Positions 16,785 through 24,609 of a DNA stretch of 62,095 nucleotides are shown here, one piece after another. Under the pieces are notes generated by a model, which worked only from the letters and a program-made list of their open reading frames with translations, made no database searches and was not told where the DNA came from. How positions within the stretch are numbered: the first letter of the stretch is position 1; each line of letters starts with the position of its first letter. Source of the stretch: Massilia sp. (GTDB lineage: Bacteria > Pseudomonadota > Gammaproteobacteria > Burkholderiales > Burkholderiaceae_D); contig DNCF01000232.1 of NCBI GenBank assembly GCA_003484545.1, positions 1-62,095 on the forward strand, written 5' to 3'. The translations under genes were made by a program, and so were the position numbers.

Positions 16785-17579
16785 ATGAATATGCCTACCC
16801 TGCAGGTCGTGCCGAACGGACCGCTTCTGCGCGCCGAGCGCGTCACGATCGACTACGCCACCGAGCGCGGCCTGGTGCGCGCGCTGGATGACGTCAGCTT
16901 CGAGGTGCACCGCGGCGACCGCTTCGTGCTGCTCGGGCCCTCGGGCTGCGGCAAGTCGACCTTGTTGCACCTGGTGGCGGGGCTGGAGAAGCCCAGCGCT
17001 GGCCGCGTGCTTGCCGATGGCAAGCCGATCACCGAGCCGAGCCCGCGACGTACCTTGGTGTTTCAGGAGCATGCGCTGTATCCCTGGCTGAGCCTGCAAG
17101 GCAATGTCGCCATGGCGCTCGAGCTGCAAGGCGTCGCCAAAAGCGAGGCCTTCGAGCAGGCGCGTGTCTGGCTCGAGCGTGTCGGGCTCAACGGCTTCGA
17201 GCATTACTATCCCCACCGGGTTTCTGGCGGTATGCGTCAGCGCACCGCCCTGGCCCGAGCCTTTATCGCCAAACCCGAGGTGCTGCTGCTGGATGAACCG
17301 TTCGGCGCCCTCGATGCTCTGACCCGCATGGCACTGCAGGACGTGCTGCGCGAGCTGATCGAGGAGCATCAGCCGACCGTGCTGCTGGTCACCCATGATG
17401 TGGACGAGGCGCTCTATCTCGCCGATCACGTACTGGTGTTCAGCCCGCGGCCGACTCGAGTGCTCAAGACCTTCAACTTCACCCATTGTGAGAAAAGCCA
17501 CGACCTGTCGGCGTTTGCTGCCGAGCGTAAGGAGATTCTCAGCCTGCTGGGTATCAAGACGGAGGTAGCGCACCCATGA
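16785..17579 (+). CDS. ABC transporter ATPase, chimeric between two genomes
   Basis: A 264-residue ABC ATPase with Walker A GPSGCGKSTLL (about residues 50-60), Q-loop FQEHALYPWL, signature RVSGGMRQRTALARAF, Walker B VLLLDEPFGALD and the switch histidine in LLVTHDVDEAL. It fits the SsuB/TauB/NrtD class that energises anion and organosulfur uptake. The first about 55 codons have the base use of the upstream betaproteobacterial genes. From about codon 58 (GLEKPSAGRVLADG) the text and codon use match the Pseudomonas-type permease that follows, with which it overlaps by four bases (ATGA). The frame is intact across the join. Whether such a hybrid exists in any cell is doubtful. Confidence 0.8.
   Translation: MNMPTLQVVPNGPLLRAERVTIDYATERGLVRALDDVSFEVHRGDRFVLLGPSGCGKSTLLHLVAGLEKPSAGRVLADGKPITEPSPRRTLVFQEHALYPWLSLQGNVAMALELQGVAKSEAFEQARVWLERVGLNGFEHYYPHRVSGGMRQRTALARAFIAKPEVLLLDEPFGALDALTRMALQDVLRELIEEHQPTVLLVTHDVDEALYLADHVLVFSPRPTRVLKTFNFTHCEKSHDLSAFAAERKEILSLLGIKTEVAHP
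16930..16985. other. join between betaproteobacterial and Pseudomonas-type sequence
   Basis: Within or next to the Walker A codons, the sequence changes from the GC-extreme codon use of positions 1-16,930 to the milder use of the following 45 kb. Gene content changes at the same place from an Oxalobacteraceae-like to a Pseudomonas stutzeri-like chromosome. The conserved motif offers a short shared word at which reads from two genomes could be joined. Confidence 0.7.
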
Positions 17580-18349
17580 GTCAGGCTCGTCGTCTAACCG
17601 GCCCGAAGAAATACCTGGCCGTCGTTCTGGCCATCCTGTTCATTCTGCTGATCTGGCAGGCGGCGGCCTGGAGTCTGCCGGCATTCCTCATGCCGGGTAT
17701 CCCGACCGTGGTCGAGCGCCTGATCACCACCATCCAGCAACCCGAGTTCCGCGACGGCCTGTATGGCAGCATGAGCCGCCTGGGCAGTGGCTACGGCTTC
17801 GCCTTGCTGTTCGGCATCGGTTTCGGCCTTGTCGGCGGCGTGTTGTTCTTCTTCCGCGAGATCCTGCGCTCGGCCATCGTTATCCTGCAGTCGATTCCGT
17901 CGATTGCCTGGGTGCCGCTGTTCCTGATCGTGATGGGGTTCGGCAATCTGCCGATCATCGTCGTGGTGGCGCTGGCAGCGTTCTTCCCGATGGCGCTTTC
18001 GGTGATGAACGCCACCGAGAGTGTGCAGCCGGTGCATGTCTCTGCCGCACGGGTGATGGGCGCTTCGCGTTGGCAGCTGCTGCGGCGTGTCTATCTGCCG
18101 GCGGTGATGCCCGAGCTGATCACCGGCGCCCAGCTGGCCTTCGGCAACGCCTGGCGTGCACTGATCTCTGCCGAGATGCTGATCGGCTTCGGCCAGGGGC
18201 TGGGGCGCTCGCTGGCTTACTCCGGGGAGATCGCCGATATGGTGGGAGTCATGATGAACATTCTGGTGATCGCCATTCTTGCCACCCTGATCGATCAGGT
18301 GGTGCTGGAGAAGTTCAAGCAGCGGATGCTGCGCTATCAGTACGTCTGA
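17576..18349 (+). CDS. ABC transporter permease (SsuC/TauC-like)
   Basis: A 257-residue inner-membrane permease with about six hydrophobic spans, beginning YLAVVLAILFILLIWQAAAW. The cytoplasmic coupling loop EAA motif is visible as ESVQPVHVSAARVMGASRWQ, followed by LLRRVYLPAVMPELITGAQL. It overlaps the ATPase gene by four bases and is followed after ten bases by a small binding protein, forming one transporter operon. Substrate is not known; the family handles sulfonates, nitrate, taurine and thiamine precursors. Confidence 0.88.
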   Translation: MSQARRLTGPKKYLAVVLAILFILLIWQAAAWSLPAFLMPGIPTVVERLITTIQQPEFRDGLYGSMSRLGSGYGFALLFGIGFGLVGGVLFFFREILRSAIVILQSIPSIAWVPLFLIVMGFGNLPIIVVVALAAFFPMALSVMNATESVQPVHVSAARVMGASRWQLLRRVYLPAVMPELITGAQLAFGNAWRALISAEMLIGFGQGLGRSLAYSGEIADMVGVMMNILVIAILATLIDQVVLEKFKQRMLRYQYV

Positions 18350-18359
18350 GGTTTGGCCG

Positions 18360-19061
18360 GTGCCTGTCTCTTCGCACATCGTTCTCTGGCTCGCCTTGTT
18401 CACGCCGGCAGTGGGGCTGGCCGAGTCGCTGCGGATGGAGTTGCCCGAGCATCGCGTGCTGTCGAGCAGCGAGACCGAAAGTTTCGAGGCGGCGCTGGCC
18501 GAGCAGCTTGGCGTCGAACTCGGGCGCTCGGTGCAGTTCGGGGTGTCGGACGGGCAGGTCGGCGTGCGCGTGGAGGCCAGCCAGCAACGTGGCGTGACCA
18601 CTTACTATCGCGCTGTCCCCGCGGCTCTTGTCCCCACCGAGGCAGGGCCCGCCGCCTGGGCTGATCTTCGCGAGCAATCCGTCTGCGTCAGTACCGCAAG
18701 CCCCTATGCGCCAGTGCTGCGCGAGCGTTTTGGGGCATCGCCGCGAGAGTATGCCAGCTCGGCGCATGCGCTTATCGGTCTCAAGCTGGGCGAGTGCCAG
18801 GCCGTTGTCGAGGATGAAGCCTTGCTGACCGAACTGGCTACGTTGCCGGAGTGGCGCCGCTACAAGCGCCTGCTGCCGCCGCTGGCGGATGCCGAGCGGC
18901 AGCTTCGCCTGACCGCGGATGAGGCGGGGTTACAGCAGGAAATCGACGCACTCGTCGCGCAATGGAGTGTGGACGGGCGCCTGGCAAAGCTGACGCAGCA
19001 GTGGATCGACGAAGTCGCCTTTCAGGCCTATGTGTTGGCCGACACCCTGGATTGCCACTGA
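18360..19061 (+). CDS. small periplasmic ABC substrate-binding protein
   Basis: A 233-residue protein with a signal peptide (MPVSSHIVLWLALFTPAVGL then AES) and a compact binding-protein body. Telling blocks are TTYYRAVPAALVPTEAG, DLREQSVCVSTASPYAPVL and SSAHALIGLKLGECQAVVED, and it ends with a solute-binding C-terminus (VAQWSVDGRLAKLTQQWIDE). The start is GTG, ten bases after the permease stop. As the last gene of the ATPase-permease operon it is the likely ligand receptor. The ligand is not predictable. Confidence 0.7.
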   Translation: MPVSSHIVLWLALFTPAVGLAESLRMELPEHRVLSSSETESFEAALAEQLGVELGRSVQFGVSDGQVGVRVEASQQRGVTTYYRAVPAALVPTEAGPAAWADLREQSVCVSTASPYAPVLRERFGASPREYASSAHALIGLKLGECQAVVEDEALLTELATLPEWRRYKRLLPPLADAERQLRLTADEAGLQQEIDALVAQWSVDGRLAKLTQQWIDEVAFQAYVLADTLDCH

Positions 19062-19102
19062 CTGCTTGATTGCTTTCGAGCTGCGCGAGTGCGAAGGGCT
19101 CG

Positions 19103-19711
19103 TCAGCGTTCTGTATCAACGATCTGCGGCAACATCCGCCGCAACCCCTCGAGCTGGAGCGGGGCACGGATGTGCCCGCGCAGCGTGCCGTCGGGGCCCA
19201 CCAGGGCCAGATTGCCGCTATGGCTGACGCTGTAGTCCCCCTGCGTCTCGCTTGCTGGAACGAATGGCAGGCCCAGTGCCCTGGACAGCCGCTGCAGCTG
19301 CTCCATATCGCCGGTGAGGCCGTTGAACCCGCCGCGGTAGTAGTCCAGGTACGTCTTCAGCTGCTGAGGTGTGTCACGCGCAGGATCGGCAGTGATCAAT
19401 ACCAGCTGCAGCTGGTCGCGGGTTTCCTTCGGGAGCTGGCTGAACAGCCGGCGCATGTCGCTCAGCGTGGTCGGGCAGATATCCGGGCAGGCGGTGAAGC
19501 CGAAGAACAGAATATGCCAGCGTCCCTGTAACGATCGCGTGTCGAACCGCTGGCCATCCTGGTCGACCAGTTCCAGAGGCGGTATCGCGCGCTCACGGGG
19601 CAACAGGAGGATATTGGCCTGATCCAGCAGGACGTCGCGATCCAGCGCCAATGCGGGTGTGGTCCAGGCCAGCGCAAGAATCAGCAGGCAGCGCCAGAGT
19701 CTCGTTGGCAC
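19103..19711 (-). CDS. SCO1/SenC-family copper chaperone
   Basis: A 202-residue periplasmic thioredoxin-fold protein of the Sco family, which delivers copper to the CuA site of cytochrome oxidase or acts as a thiol reductant. It has a signal peptide (LLILALAWTTPALA). The copper ligands are in FGFTACPDICPTT (Cys75 and Cys79) and His164 in YSVSHSGNLAL. The aa3-type oxidase genes that would need it lie 25 kb away. Its neighbours here are apt and an ABC operon on the other strand. Confidence 0.88.
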   Translation of the reverse strand: MPTRLWRCLLILALAWTTPALALDRDVLLDQANILLLPRERAIPPLELVDQDGQRFDTRSLQGRWHILFFGFTACPDICPTTLSDMRRLFSQLPKETRDQLQLVLITADPARDTPQQLKTYLDYYRGGFNGLTGDMEQLQRLSRALGLPFVPASETQGDYSVSHSGNLALVGPDGTLRGHIRAPLQLEGLRRMLPQIVDTER

Positions 19712-19749
19712 GGCGTCTCCTCCAGATCGAGCAATCGGCGATGGGTTGG

Positions 19750-20298
19750 TCAGCGGTCGCTCAGCTCGAAGGCGGTCAGCGTGAAGGTTGGGATGCCGAT
19801 GTCCTGCAGTTTCTGCGACCCCCCGAGTTCGGGCAGGTCGATGATCGCGGCGGCTTCATGGATGCTGGCGCGCATGCGTCGTACCAGTTGGGCGGCGGCG
19901 AGGAGGGTGCCACCGGTGGCGATCAGGTCATCGAACAGCAGTACCGAGTCGCCTTCACACAGGCTGTCGGCATGGATTTCCAGGTGCGCTTCGCCATACT
20001 CGGTGCAATAGGCCTGCGAAAGCACGTCGGCGGGCAATTTGCCCTGCTTGCGGAACAGCACCAGCGGCTTGTTCAGCTCGTACGCGAGGATCGAACCGAC
20101 CAGAAAGCCGCGGGCGTCGAGCGCCCCGATATGGGTGAAATCCGCTTCCACATAACGCTGGATAAAGCTGTCGGCCACCATGCGCAGCGCCTTTGGCGAC
20201 TGGAACAATGGCGTGATATCGCGAAATATCACGCCGGGCCGCGGAAAGTCCGGAACCGGGCGGATCAAGGTCTTGATGCTGAATTCGTCGAAGATCAT
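19750..20298 (-). CDS. apt: adenine phosphoribosyltransferase
   Basis: The 182-residue salvage enzyme makes AMP from adenine and PRPP. The family start is PRPGVIFRDITPLFQSP, and the PRPP-binding loop is VLLFDDLIATGGTLLAAAQL. The middle contains IGALDARGFLVGSILAYELN. The ATG at 20298 is used because upstream residues are basic and unlike the family. It follows anr by 26 bases in the same direction, the same anr-apt order as in Pseudomonas aeruginosa. Confidence 0.95.
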   Translation of the reverse strand: MIFDEFSIKTLIRPVPDFPRPGVIFRDITPLFQSPKALRMVADSFIQRYVEADFTHIGALDARGFLVGSILAYELNKPLVLFRKQGKLPADVLSQAYCTEYGEAHLEIHADSLCEGDSVLLFDDLIATGGTLLAAAQLVRRMRASIHEAAAIIDLPELGGSQKLQDIGIPTFTLTAFELSDR

Positions 20299-20324
20299 CG
20301 GGCTACTGCTCCAAACTCGGTGAC

Positions 20325-21059
20325 TCAGACGTCTATGGCGCCGCCGGCGAGGGCGCACAGTCCGATGGAATCCAGGATGCGCACTTCCTTGCCCTCGGCT
20401 TCGAGCAGACCGTTCTGCTGGAAGCGGGTAAACACGCGGGATACGGTCTCGACTGCCAGCCCTAGGTAGTTGCCGATCTCGTTGCGCGACATGGGCAGGC
20501 GGAACTGATTGGCGGAAAAGCCCCGAGCGCTGAAACGAGCCGACAGGTTGATCAGGAAGGTGGCGATGCGCTCGTCGGCAGTCTTCTTGGACAGCAACAG
20601 CATCATCTGCTGATCGTCGCGGATTTCGCGGCTCATGATGCGCATCAGTTGGCGGCGAAGTTGCGGCAGCAGCACGCTCAGCTCGTCGAGACGCTCGAAG
20701 GGGATTTCGCAGACCGATGTGGTTTCCAGTGCCTGGGCCGTGACTGGGTAGCTTTCGGTATCCATGCCGGAAAGGCCGACCAGCTCACTGGGCAGGTGGA
20801 AGCCAGTGATCTGTTCTTCACCGCCATCGGTCACGCTGAATGTTCGAAGCGCACCGGAACGCACGGCGAAGACCGAACTGAAGGTATCGCCCTGGCGGAA
20901 CAGTGTCTCGCCTTTCTTCAGCGGGCGGCCGCGCTTGACGATATCGTCCAGCGCGTCCATGTCCTGCATGTTCAACGACAGGGGCAGGCAGAGCCCGGAA
21001 AGGCTGCAATCCTTGCAATGAGCTTGCCGCTGCGCACGGACCTTGATCGATTCGGACAT
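20325..21059 (-). CDS. anr: anaerobic regulator Anr (FNR family)
   Basis: Anr is an oxygen-sensing transcription factor that binds TTGAT-N4-ATCAA sites when its [4Fe-4S] cluster is intact. The 244-residue protein keeps the N-terminal cluster cysteines Cys15, Cys18 and Cys24 (HCKDCSLSGLC) and a fourth at Cys117 (TSVCEIPFE). A cyclic-nucleotide-type sensor domain and the C-terminal helix-turn-helix RNEIGNYLGLAVETVSRVFT follow. It sits between hemN and apt. Matching binding sites lie upstream of hemN and of one cbb3 operon in this window. Confidence 0.96.
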   Translation of the reverse strand: MSESIKVRAQRQAHCKDCSLSGLCLPLSLNMQDMDALDDIVKRGRPLKKGETLFRQGDTFSSVFAVRSGALRTFSVTDGGEEQITGFHLPSELVGLSGMDTESYPVTAQALETTSVCEIPFERLDELSVLLPQLRRQLMRIMSREIRDDQQMMLLLSKKTADERIATFLINLSARFSARGFSANQFRLPMSRNEIGNYLGLAVETVSRVFTRFQQNGLLEAEGKEVRILDSIGLCALAGGAIDV

Positions 21060-21170
21060 AGAGGGCTTCCTGGAAACCGGTTTATAGCGCGCAAGGTTAA
21101 CTCAGTACGAACGCTATGGCCAATTGGCGCAAGGGTCGCAGGTCGGAAAATTGGACGATGGTCTGAGCCG

Positions 21171-22553
21171 CTAGATGACGCGCGAGAAGCCCTGGTTGCC
21201 GTGCTCGGGCAGGTAGTGATCGAAGAGCATGCAGATCGAACGCACCAACAGGCGTCCGGCCGGCTGAACGATGAGATGGCTCTCGCTGATCTCGATCAGT
21301 CCGTCTGCGGCCATCTGTTCCAGCATCGGCCAGGGCTCGGCGAAGTAATGGCGGAATTCGATGGCATGATCGTGTTCGATTCGGGCGAAGCTGAGCTCGA
21401 AATCACAGATGAGCGCCTGGATGACGTCGCGGCGGATCAGATCGTCCTGATTGCAGCGCAGCCCCCTGGCGGTGGCGAGCTGACCCCGGTCCAGCTGATG
21501 CTGGTACTCCGCGATGTCGCTGTGGTTCTGGCAGTACAGGTCGCCGATCTGACTGATGGCCGACATGCCCAGGCCGACCAGATCGCAGTGGCCGTGGGTC
21601 GTGTAACCCTGAAAATTGCGTTGCAGGCTGCCGTCTTCCTGAGCCATGGCCAGTTCGTCGTCGGGTAGCGCGAAGTGATCCATGCCGATATATCGATAAC
21701 CGGCATCGGTGAGCAGGTGGATGCTCTGCTCCAGCATTGCCAGTTTCTCTGCAGGCGCCGGCAGATCACTGGCGTTGATCCGTCGCTGCGGTGCGAACCG
21801 CTCGGGCAGGTGAGCGTAGTTGAACAGTGACAAGCGATCGGGTTGCAGATCGATAATGGCCTCAACCGTCTTGGCGAAGCGTGCCGGGGTCTGCAGCGGC
21901 AGACCGTAGATCAGGTCGATGTTCAGCGAGCGATACTGCAGTGTACGTGCCGCTTCGATGATGGTGCGGGTCTGCTCCAGTGTCTGCATGCGATTGATGG
22001 CGCGCTGAACATCCGGGTCGAGATCCTGCACGCCGATGCTGATGCGATTGAAGCCAAGCTCGCGCAACAGGCCGATGGTCGGCCAGTCCGCTTCCCTCGG
22101 GTCGACCTCGATACTGAAGTCTCCATGGTCGTCGTCCTGCAGATTGAAATGCTGGCGCAGATGTTTCATCAGGCGGCGCAGCTCGTCATGGCTTAGGAAG
22201 GTCGGCGTGCCGCCACCGAAGTGCAGTTGCTCGACCAGCTGGTCCTTGCCCAGGTGGCAGGAGATCAGCTCGATTTCCTTTTCCAGGCGCTCCAGATAAG
22301 GCTGCGCCCGGCCGCGGTCCTTGGTGATGATCTTGTTGCAGCCGCAGTAGTAGCAGACGTTGGCGCAGAAGGGCAGATGGACGTACAGAGACAACGGGCG
22401 TGACGCCTGGCGGCTGCTGCGCAGGGCGTGGAGCAGATCGAACGAACCGATCTTGTCATTGAACTGGGCCGCGGTCGGGTACGACGTGTAGCGCGGGCCG
22501 GCCTGATCGTAACGACGGATCAGGTCGGAATCCCAGCGAATGGAGTCGAGCAT
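21171..22553 (-). CDS. hemN: oxygen-independent coproporphyrinogen III oxidase
   Basis: A 460-residue radical-SAM enzyme that decarboxylates coproporphyrinogen III without oxygen, allowing heme synthesis for respiration at low oxygen. The cluster motif is visible in PFCANVCYYCGCNK (CxxxCxxC plus the family's extra Cys). QLHFGGGTPTFLSHDEL, IEVDPREADWPT and NRISIGVQDLD follow. A match to the Anr box lies about 60 bases upstream. The gene is next to anr, and its product supplies heme for the cbb3 oxidases encoded further on. Confidence 0.96.
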   Translation of the reverse strand: MLDSIRWDSDLIRRYDQAGPRYTSYPTAAQFNDKIGSFDLLHALRSSRQASRPLSLYVHLPFCANVCYYCGCNKIITKDRGRAQPYLERLEKEIELISCHLGKDQLVEQLHFGGGTPTFLSHDELRRLMKHLRQHFNLQDDDHGDFSIEVDPREADWPTIGLLRELGFNRISIGVQDLDPDVQRAINRMQTLEQTRTIIEAARTLQYRSLNIDLIYGLPLQTPARFAKTVEAIIDLQPDRLSLFNYAHLPERFAPQRRINASDLPAPAEKLAMLEQSIHLLTDAGYRYIGMDHFALPDDELAMAQEDGSLQRNFQGYTTHGHCDLVGLGMSAISQIGDLYCQNHSDIAEYQHQLDRGQLATARGLRCNQDDLIRRDVIQALICDFELSFARIEHDHAIEFRHYFAEPWPMLEQMAADGLIEISESHLIVQPAGRLLVRSICMLFDHYLPEHGNQGFSRVI

Positions 22554-22613
22554 GTGGCGTTCCCGGTCATGACGGCGGTCGCTGGATTCTAGGTGCAGGG
22601 CCTCGCGACGGAC

Positions 22614-22627
22614 TTGACCTGTATCAA
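22614..22627. promoter_or_regulatory. Anr/FNR box upstream of hemN
   Basis: TTGAC-CTGT-ATCAA matches the TTGAT-N4-ATCAA consensus at nine of ten positions. It is 61 bases from the hemN start codon, suitable for activation of hemN. The divergent nadE start is 133 bases away on the other side. Confidence 0.75.
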
Positions 22628-22759
22628 AGTTGATCAGACCCTAGTGCGTTGGGTCCGATCGCTCCCGACATGCGGAAGGATCGCCGTAATTCGTGGTCAG
22701 ATGGTCACCTTCCTCCGTTTCGAACCAGTAGATCCTAAATGTCGCTAGAGGAGAGTTTC

Positions 22760-23587
22760 ATGCACAGTCGTCAGCAGGAAATCGCAGCCGCGCTCCATGT
22801 CTGCGCACCTTTCACCGGGCCGGAGTCCGTACAGACGGAAATCGACCGTCGGATACGCTTCATCCAGTCCTGCCTGCGCGAGTCCGGCATGAAGACACTG
22901 GTGTTGGGTATCAGCGGCGGAGTCGACTCGACGACTGCTGGCCTCTTGGCGCAGCGGGCCGTCGAGGGGATGCGCGCCGCTGGCGAGGGAGACCACTACC
23001 GTTTCATCGCCGTGCGCCTGCCGTATCAGGTCCAGCATGACGAGCATGAAGCTCAGCTGGCGGTGGATACCATCAAGCCCGATGAATGCCACACGGTGAA
23101 CATCGGCACCGCGGTACTCGGTCTGGCGGCCGCTACCGAAGCACTCGAGCCGCTGAGCCCTGAACAGCGTGATTTCGTGCTGGGTAACACCAAGGCGCGG
23201 ATGCGCATGGTTGCTCAATACACCATCGCCAATGCCCGTCAGGGGCTGGTGATCGGAACGGACCATGCGGCGGAGGCGGTGATGGGTTTCTTCACCAAGT
23301 TCGGTGACGGTGCGTGCGACCTGACGCCACTGGCCGGTCTGGTCAAGGATCAGGTTCGGCAGATCGCCGCCGCGCTGGGAGCGCCGGAGCAACTGGTACA
23401 CAAGGTGCCGACCGCTGACCTCGAAGAGCTGTCACCGGGCAAGCCCGATGAGGCCGCGCACGGCGTCAGCTATCGCAACATCGACGACTTCCTGCAGGGC
23501 AAGCCGGTACCGGACGAGGCCGCCCAGATCATCGTCGATACCTATGACAAGACCGCACACAAGCGTCAGCTACCGAAGGAGCCCTGA
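22760..23587 (+). CDS. nadE: ammonia-dependent NAD synthetase
   Basis: The 275-residue enzyme adenylates and amidates nicotinate adenine dinucleotide to NAD with ammonia; there is no glutaminase domain. The ATP-binding P-loop is LVLGISGGVDSTTAGLLAQR, and later blocks are NTKARMRMVAQYTIANARQG, GTDHAAEAVMGFFTKFGDGA and VPTADLEELSPGKPDE. The ATG at 22760 follows a GAGGAGAG ribosome site. It is transcribed away from hemN, across the region with the Anr box, and ends 14 bases before the convergent TauE/SafE-like gene. Confidence 0.94.
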   Translation: MHSRQQEIAAALHVCAPFTGPESVQTEIDRRIRFIQSCLRESGMKTLVLGISGGVDSTTAGLLAQRAVEGMRAAGEGDHYRFIAVRLPYQVQHDEHEAQLAVDTIKPDECHTVNIGTAVLGLAAATEALEPLSPEQRDFVLGNTKARMRMVAQYTIANARQGLVIGTDHAAEAVMGFFTKFGDGACDLTPLAGLVKDQVRQIAAALGAPEQLVHKVPTADLEELSPGKPDEAAHGVSYRNIDDFLQGKPVPDEAAQIIVDTYDKTAHKRQLPKEP

Positions 23588-23601
23588 GTTCCGCGCCCAG
23601 A

Positions 23602-24318
23602 CTAGTGCGAATGGCCGCCGTGGACTGCTGCATTGCCGTGACCCATGAGCCATTGCTGATGAGGACCCGGCAGAGTCCACAGGCCGAACAGGATCACCAT
23701 CAGGCCACCGGCGATGCGTACGCCGCGTTTGCGCAGCAGTCCCGTCAGGCGCTCGGCGGCCAGGCCGGTGGCAAGCAGAACCGGCCATGTGCCGATGCCG
23801 AAGGCCAGCATCAGCAGTGCACTGTCCCACGCATCGCCTTGGCTGGCCGACCAGAGCAGGGTGCTGTACACCAGACCACATGGCAGCCAGCCCCAGAGTG
23901 CCCCGAGAACGAGCGCGCGGGGCAGGCTGGTTACCGGCATCAGCCGGCTGGCGACGGGCTGGATATGGCGCCAGAGACCACGCCCTAGCGCTTCCACGCG
24001 GGTCAGGCCGCTCCACCAGCCAGCGAGATAAAGCCCCATGCTGATCAACAGCAACGCGGCAACGACACGCAGTGCCGTCGCCGCCGGGCTATTCGCAATC
24101 GCCCAGCCTGCCAGACCGATCAGAAAGCCGGCAACGGCATAGCTGGCCACCCGCCCCAGGTTGTAAGCGAGCAGCAGGCGCAGGCGCTTTGCGCGCTGTT
24201 CCGGCGGAATGGCCATGGTCAGCGCGCCCATCAGCCCGCCGCACATCCCCAGGCAATGTCCGCCGCCCAGCAGGCCAAGTACCCAGGCGGAAAGCAGAAG
24301 CGGAGCCAGTTCAGTCAC
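23602..24318 (-). CDS. TauE/SafE-type membrane protein of the cbb3 assembly cluster
   Basis: A 238-residue protein with about six membrane spans and the motif LLGGGHCLGMCGGLMGA near the start. This motif is typical of the UreH/DsbD-like branch of the TauE/SafE superfamily found beside ccoS. The start is GTG at 24318, overlapping the ccoS stop by eight bases, so it is probably translated with ccoS. The C-terminus is histidine-rich (HGNAAVHGGHSH), which suggests metal binding. A role in copper handling for oxidase assembly is inferred from context only. Confidence 0.75.
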   Translation of the reverse strand: MTELAPLLLSAWVLGLLGGGHCLGMCGGLMGALTMAIPPEQRAKRLRLLLAYNLGRVASYAVAGFLIGLAGWAIANSPAATALRVVAALLLISMGLYLAGWWSGLTRVEALGRGLWRHIQPVASRLMPVTSLPRALVLGALWGWLPCGLVYSTLLWSASQGDAWDSALLMLAFGIGTWPVLLATGLAAERLTGLLRKRGVRIAGGLMVILFGLWTLPGPHQQWLMGHGNAAVHGGHSH

Positions 24319-24517
24319 CTTTGCGCTGCTCCGGCTGCTGTTTGGCATCATCCTGTGCGTCCGCGGGACGCTGGGGCTCTTCGTCATCGAAGAGAATGCT
24401 GTGCGCCGGCCCGTCTAGGTCGTCGAACTGACCGCTGTCCACTGCCCAGAAGAACACCCAGATCGCAACGGCCACCAGGACCACGGCAACAGGGATCAGG
24501 ATATACAGAGCGGCCAT
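24311..24517 (-). CDS. ccoS: cbb3 oxidase maturation protein CcoS
   Basis: A 68-residue protein with one N-terminal membrane helix (MAALYILIPVAVVLVAVAIW) followed by FFWAVDSGQFDDLDGPAHSI, the conserved signature of CcoS, and a charged Pro/Gln-rich tail. CcoS is needed for cofactor (heme and copper) insertion into CcoN. It lies downstream of ccoI, and its end overlaps the TauE/SafE-like gene. Confidence 0.92.
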   Translation of the reverse strand: MAALYILIPVAVVLVAVAIWVFFWAVDSGQFDDLDGPAHSILFDDEEPQRPADAQDDAKQQPEQRKGD

Positions 24518-24609
24518 CAGGACCTCCAGAGGCCGAAATCAGCGTTTCGGCTGCGATTAATGGCATGTCGCCTTGCGCATCGGCGCCAGTGGGGCGGTCC
24601 GCTGGCGGA

